From assembly GCA_963760935.1 (NCBI GenBank), contig CAVXFB010000007.1:1-64000 (forward strand): 64,000 nucleotides of DNA, in the 5' to 3' direction. Positions 63,666 through 64,000 of this stretch are shown piece after piece; within the stretch, counting starts at the first letter, position 1, and every line of letters starts with the position of its first letter. The DNA is from CAVXFB01 sp963760935 (GTDB lineage Bacteria > Planctomycetota > Planctomycetia > Pirellulales > Thermoguttaceae). A program made the position numbers and the translations under genes. A model generated the notes under the pieces. It was not told the DNA's origin. It searched no databases and saw only the letters and a program-made list of their open reading frames with translations.

Positions 63666-63902
63666 ATGAGCCGCCGACTCGTTGGTGCGATGCTGGTCAC
63701 TGCGGGTATTGTATTTGGGATGACGTTGGATCGTTGCGCGACGCCGGAAGTTGCTCAGGCGGCAACACGAGCCGAATCCGCCGAGGGGCCGGACGATGTC
63801 GCGGCGGAGTTGAAGGTGATCAAGACGCAGGTGAAAGAGATCAACAAGCTTCTTCAGTCCGGCACGCTACGGGTGGTAGTCGTCATCAATCCCGACCGGT
63901 AG
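63666..63902 (+). CDS. Small secreted or membrane protein with helical tail
   Basis: ATG 63666 follows AAGGAGGAG. The 78-residue product MSRRLVGAMLVTAGIVFG has a signal-type or membrane helix (residues 5-22), then a Cys in LDRCATPEV, and a charged helix DDVAAELKVIKTQVKEINKLLQ. The end is a short strand (LRVVVVINPDR). Such small helical exported proteins are widespread in planctomycetes and have no fixed function. A longer upstream frame (from 63537) lacks a good start and is less likely. Confidence 0.6.
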   Translation: MSRRLVGAMLVTAGIVFGMTLDRCATPEVAQAATRAESAEGPDDVAAELKVIKTQVKEINKLLQSGTLRVVVVINPDR

Positions 63903-64000
63903 AGAAACGAACTCTTATAATGCGCTGGTCCCACTGCAATAGGCGGAGCCCGCTTGCGTCGTTGGAATTCTCACGGCATCCTACAATGGCGCGTGCTGTT

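Noticed and set aside
1..64000. CRISPR array
   Set aside because: No series of short identical repeats with regular unique spacers was seen; the only regular repeats are within the receptor and the pentapeptide gene.

Overview
The window looks like a chromosomal segment of a planctomycete, probably Pirellulales-like. It is GC-rich, carries a TPR protein with two RNA polymerase alpha-CTD modules, a PEP-CTERM pentapeptide-repeat protein, an ECF sigma operon, a XylR-type AraC regulator beside a Gfo/Idh/MocA-rich catabolic cluster, and a soluble poly-HAMP chemoreceptor. The assignment is inferred from gene content; no rRNA is present to confirm it.

Layout. 1-2.7 kb: queuine tRNA-ribosyltransferase (cut by the left edge), the TPR/alpha-CTD protein and tRNA-Thr(CGU). 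2.8-4.4 kb: a complete ISNCY-like insertion sequence. 4.4-10.9 kb: a small phage-derived island with P27-type terminase small subunit, a PLD-like phage protein, a metallopeptidase, small unknowns, an excisionase-like HTH protein and a tyrosine integrase, next to a 3' tRNA-Pro fragment; no capsid, portal or large terminase is visible. 10.9-17.9 kb: a decayed type I restriction locus. hsdR and hsdS are frameshifted and hsdM is reduced to its first 60 codons, but an intact PrrC-like anticodon-nuclease candidate sits between hsdS and the hsdM stub. 18.5-28.6 kb: an ECF sigma/anti-sigma pair followed by secreted CsgG-like proteins and a large pentapeptide-repeat PEP-CTERM protein, apparently one operon. 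28.7-36.7 kb: a scrambled mobile region with two linked unknown genes, an IS66 end, a large helicase/DUF1998 pseudogene split by an IS701 element, the N-terminus of a related helicase, an IS110 fragment and a truncated catabolic gene. 36.8-48.0 kb: nine catabolic genes on the minus strand, divergent from a XylR-like regulator. 48.1-52.8 kb: a PEP carboxykinase-aminotransferase fusion and an MFS exporter. 53.0-63.4 kb: a chemotaxis gene cluster (CheR-like, receptor, CheW, CheB, CheR, CheA, CheC, CheD, CheY), followed by one small secreted protein.

Caution. About a dozen otherwise normal genes, including cheA, cheC, the MFS exporter and two oxidoreductases, are split by single-base frameshifts, several at short G or C runs. 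Many of these may be sequence errors rather than true pseudogenes. IS insertions and truncations by rearrangement are not explained that way. All functions are assigned from motif recognition by eye; no database search was possible.
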